A stretch of 64,000 nucleotides of DNA from Tubulanus polymorphus (taxonomy: Eukaryota > Nemertea > Palaeonemertea > Tubulaniformes > Tubulanidae). The notes beneath the pieces are model-generated. The model ran no database searches. It was not told the origin of the DNA and saw only the letters and a list, made by a program, of their open reading frames with translations. A program made the position numbers and the translations under genes. The stretch spans positions 2,835,001-2,899,000 of the forward strand of contig NC_134031.1 of assembly GCF_964204645.1 (NCBI RefSeq). Direction: 5' to 3'. This document shows positions 62,642 through 64,000 of the stretch, piece by piece. Each line of letters begins with the position of its first letter. The first letter of the stretch is position 1.

Positions 62642-63586
62642 TCATGATTCCCGACTTATTGTGCTAGGTCCTTGTTCCTTTCGTAAGCAACAGCCGCACA
62701 CGGCGATCAGCTCTCCTCTGAACATCCGTCCGGTAAGACAGTACAGCCAGAAATTGATGGCATAATTTACGTACATCAACATGGCTGAAATAGCGTGGAC
62801 CAGAATCGAAATCTGTTCGCCTAATTGTAGCGATACGCTGAACGGAAATGACGTCACAAAGAAAGTAAAATTTGTCATCACGAGCATTAACGTGATGCTG
62901 TTGGTGACTGGTTTTTTCGAGGTGTTGTTGACGGCTGATGTCTGGGTTTGTCTGCGAGATTCGGCTCGTTTTAGAAAGTAAATGATGACGGCGTTACAGA
63001 TGAGAAGTACCGCGAATGGCGCTGCACTGGCTATAACTAGATCTATATTCAACCAATACCGGCTCCAGAAAACTGAATAGACTCCTTCACGTTCGCGGCA
63101 GAAGCCATCTTGGGTGGTACGTATTCCATAAAGAATATGCGAGTTGATGGCGAATACTAGAAAAATGACCAATAAAGAAGCGTAGATCATTCGTTTTCGG
63201 GAGCAGATTATTTTAGCGCGCATCGGAGCGACGACCGATACGCATCTTTCGATCGTGATCAAAACCAACATCCAAGGCGAAGCGTGCGCGAAGAAATGAG
63301 TAATAAATGTGTGCGCCACGCACACTATCGAGTTCCCATCACGAAAGTCGAATCTCAAACAATAATAGAAGATGGTCCAATGCCTCGCCAGACCAGTAGT
63401 TAGAAGTCCTGAGTCTGAAACTGATAAACAAATGAACAACCAAGCGTAGCTTTTATAACGAAGCCGTTTACCGCTGAATGTTATGATTATCAACGTATTT
63501 CCAACTAAACCGAATAAAAACACAAACGGCGCCCCATAAACTACGATCATCCTACCAATCTCATCAACTGCAGTTAATCCGTACAT
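62642..63586 (-). CDS. Class A (rhodopsin-like) G protein-coupled receptor, peptide-receptor type
   Basis: A single-exon frame of 314 residues with seven hydrophobic segments. TM1 has the conserved GN (GLVGNTLIIITF). TM2 has LSVSD in place of LAVAD. TM3 ends ERCVSVV in place of DRY. TM6 is followed by FPFSVSLQ and lacks the CWxP motif. TM7 reads NYAINFWLYC, a variant of NPxxY. A Cys before TM3 (SIVCVAH) and one in the second extracellular loop (DGFCRERE) can form the usual disulphide. The short tail has a likely palmitoylation cluster (CGCC). The pattern fits the FMRFamide/orphan peptide receptors expanded in lophotrochozoans. The ligand cannot be told. The start ATG at 63586 gives a short N terminus; a uORF begins at 63800 and overlaps it. 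Confidence 0.9.
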   Translation of the reverse strand: MYGLTAVDEIGRMIVVYGAPFVFLFGLVGNTLIIITFSGKRLRYKSYAWLFICLSVSDSGLLTTGLARHWTIFYYCLRFDFRDGNSIVCVAHTFITHFFAHASPWMLVLITIERCVSVVAPMRAKIICSRKRMIYASLLVIFLVFAINSHILYGIRTTQDGFCREREGVYSVFWSRYWLNIDLVIASAAPFAVLLICNAVIIYFLKRAESRRQTQTSAVNNTSKKPVTNSITLMLVMTNFTFFVTSFPFSVSLQLGEQISILVHAISAMLMYVNYAINFWLYCLTGRMFRGELIAVCGCCLRKEQGPSTISRES

Positions 63587-63800
63587 TCTTTGCGCGGTTG
63601 ATATTCGTCGCTGCGTAGATTTTAATCGGACGATAACAAAATTGATATTTCAAATCGAATAAGACTAAGACGAAGGTCCTGCTCTTTCTGATCGTCTGTC
63701 GATGTGACAATCTCGTATAAACTTTCGATGCAATAACACTGTCATTGCCCTTTGACGACGCCCTTTGTGATGATATATCACTCCCATGTCTCCAGTTCAT
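63564..63800 (-). promoter_or_regulatory. Upstream open reading frame overlapping the GPCR start
   Basis: An ATG-initiated 78-codon frame on the same strand begins 214 bases upstream of the GPCR ATG and ends 23 bases inside its coding region, in another frame. If transcribed it would lower initiation at the receptor ATG. Alternatively an unannotated intron removes it. Confidence 0.35.
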
Positions 63801-64000
63801 GAAGCTTTTTCGAAGTTTGTTTTTGTATATATGAATTTATGATCGTCATCGATGCAATATGATTAATTGATTTACCGTTAAATTCTTGTCAACGAATAAA
63901 CATTGGTCCCAGAAAATCGGGCGGTAATTCTAATCTCCGGTATACATCTGCTGAAAAGTAATCATTTTCACAATTTCCATGTTTTATTCATCGAAGACGA

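Overview
This is nuclear DNA from an animal, most likely an AT-rich marine invertebrate and perhaps a lophotrochozoan. Genes are split by GT-AG introns, the proteins are bilaterian orthologues (ZNFX1, whirlin, LZIC, CDK11, a rhodopsin-type GPCR), and intergenic and intronic DNA is full of small inverted-repeat elements and minisatellites. There are no bacterial operons, CRISPR arrays or prokaryotic signals. The species cannot be named from the sequence.

Layout. 1-10.5 kb: gene-poor, with diverged tandem repeats, a 117-120 bp satellite, hairpin elements and a possible terminal exon of an unidentified gene near 4.1 kb. 10.6-17.3 kb (+): ZNFX1, an RNA helicase-like protein of RNA silencing and innate immunity. 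21.6-37.5 kb (-): whirlin, a PDZ scaffold with about 17 exons, including two alternative versions of the exon that opens PDZ3. 39.9-45.0 kb (+): an unusual composite gene or mobile-element product joining SGNH-hydrolase, C2H2, Ulp1-like, MULE-like/SWIM and PHD parts. 45.8-46.9 kb: a long minisatellite. 48.9-50.9 kb (-): LZIC. 51.6-59.4 kb (+): CDK11 (PITSLRE kinase). 60.1-60.8 kb (-): a small cysteine-rich protein, not recognised. 61.9-62.1 kb (-): a possible small secreted peptide. 62.6-63.6 kb (-): an intronless class A GPCR.

The genes form no evident pathway; they are ordinary unlinked animal genes. LZIC and CDK11 are divergent, with start codons about 780 bp apart, and may share a promoter region. 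Exon boundaries were worked out by hand from splice consensus, phase continuity and remembered family sequence. The ZNFX1, LZIC and CDK11 models close in frame from start to stop. Whirlin closes except for one missing exon between 24.8 and 26.3 kb. The most notable observations are the whirlin PDZ3 exon duplication, the composite SGNH/Ulp1/MULE/SWIM/PHD locus, and several non-autonomous transposon families, one with clear 8-bp target-site duplications.
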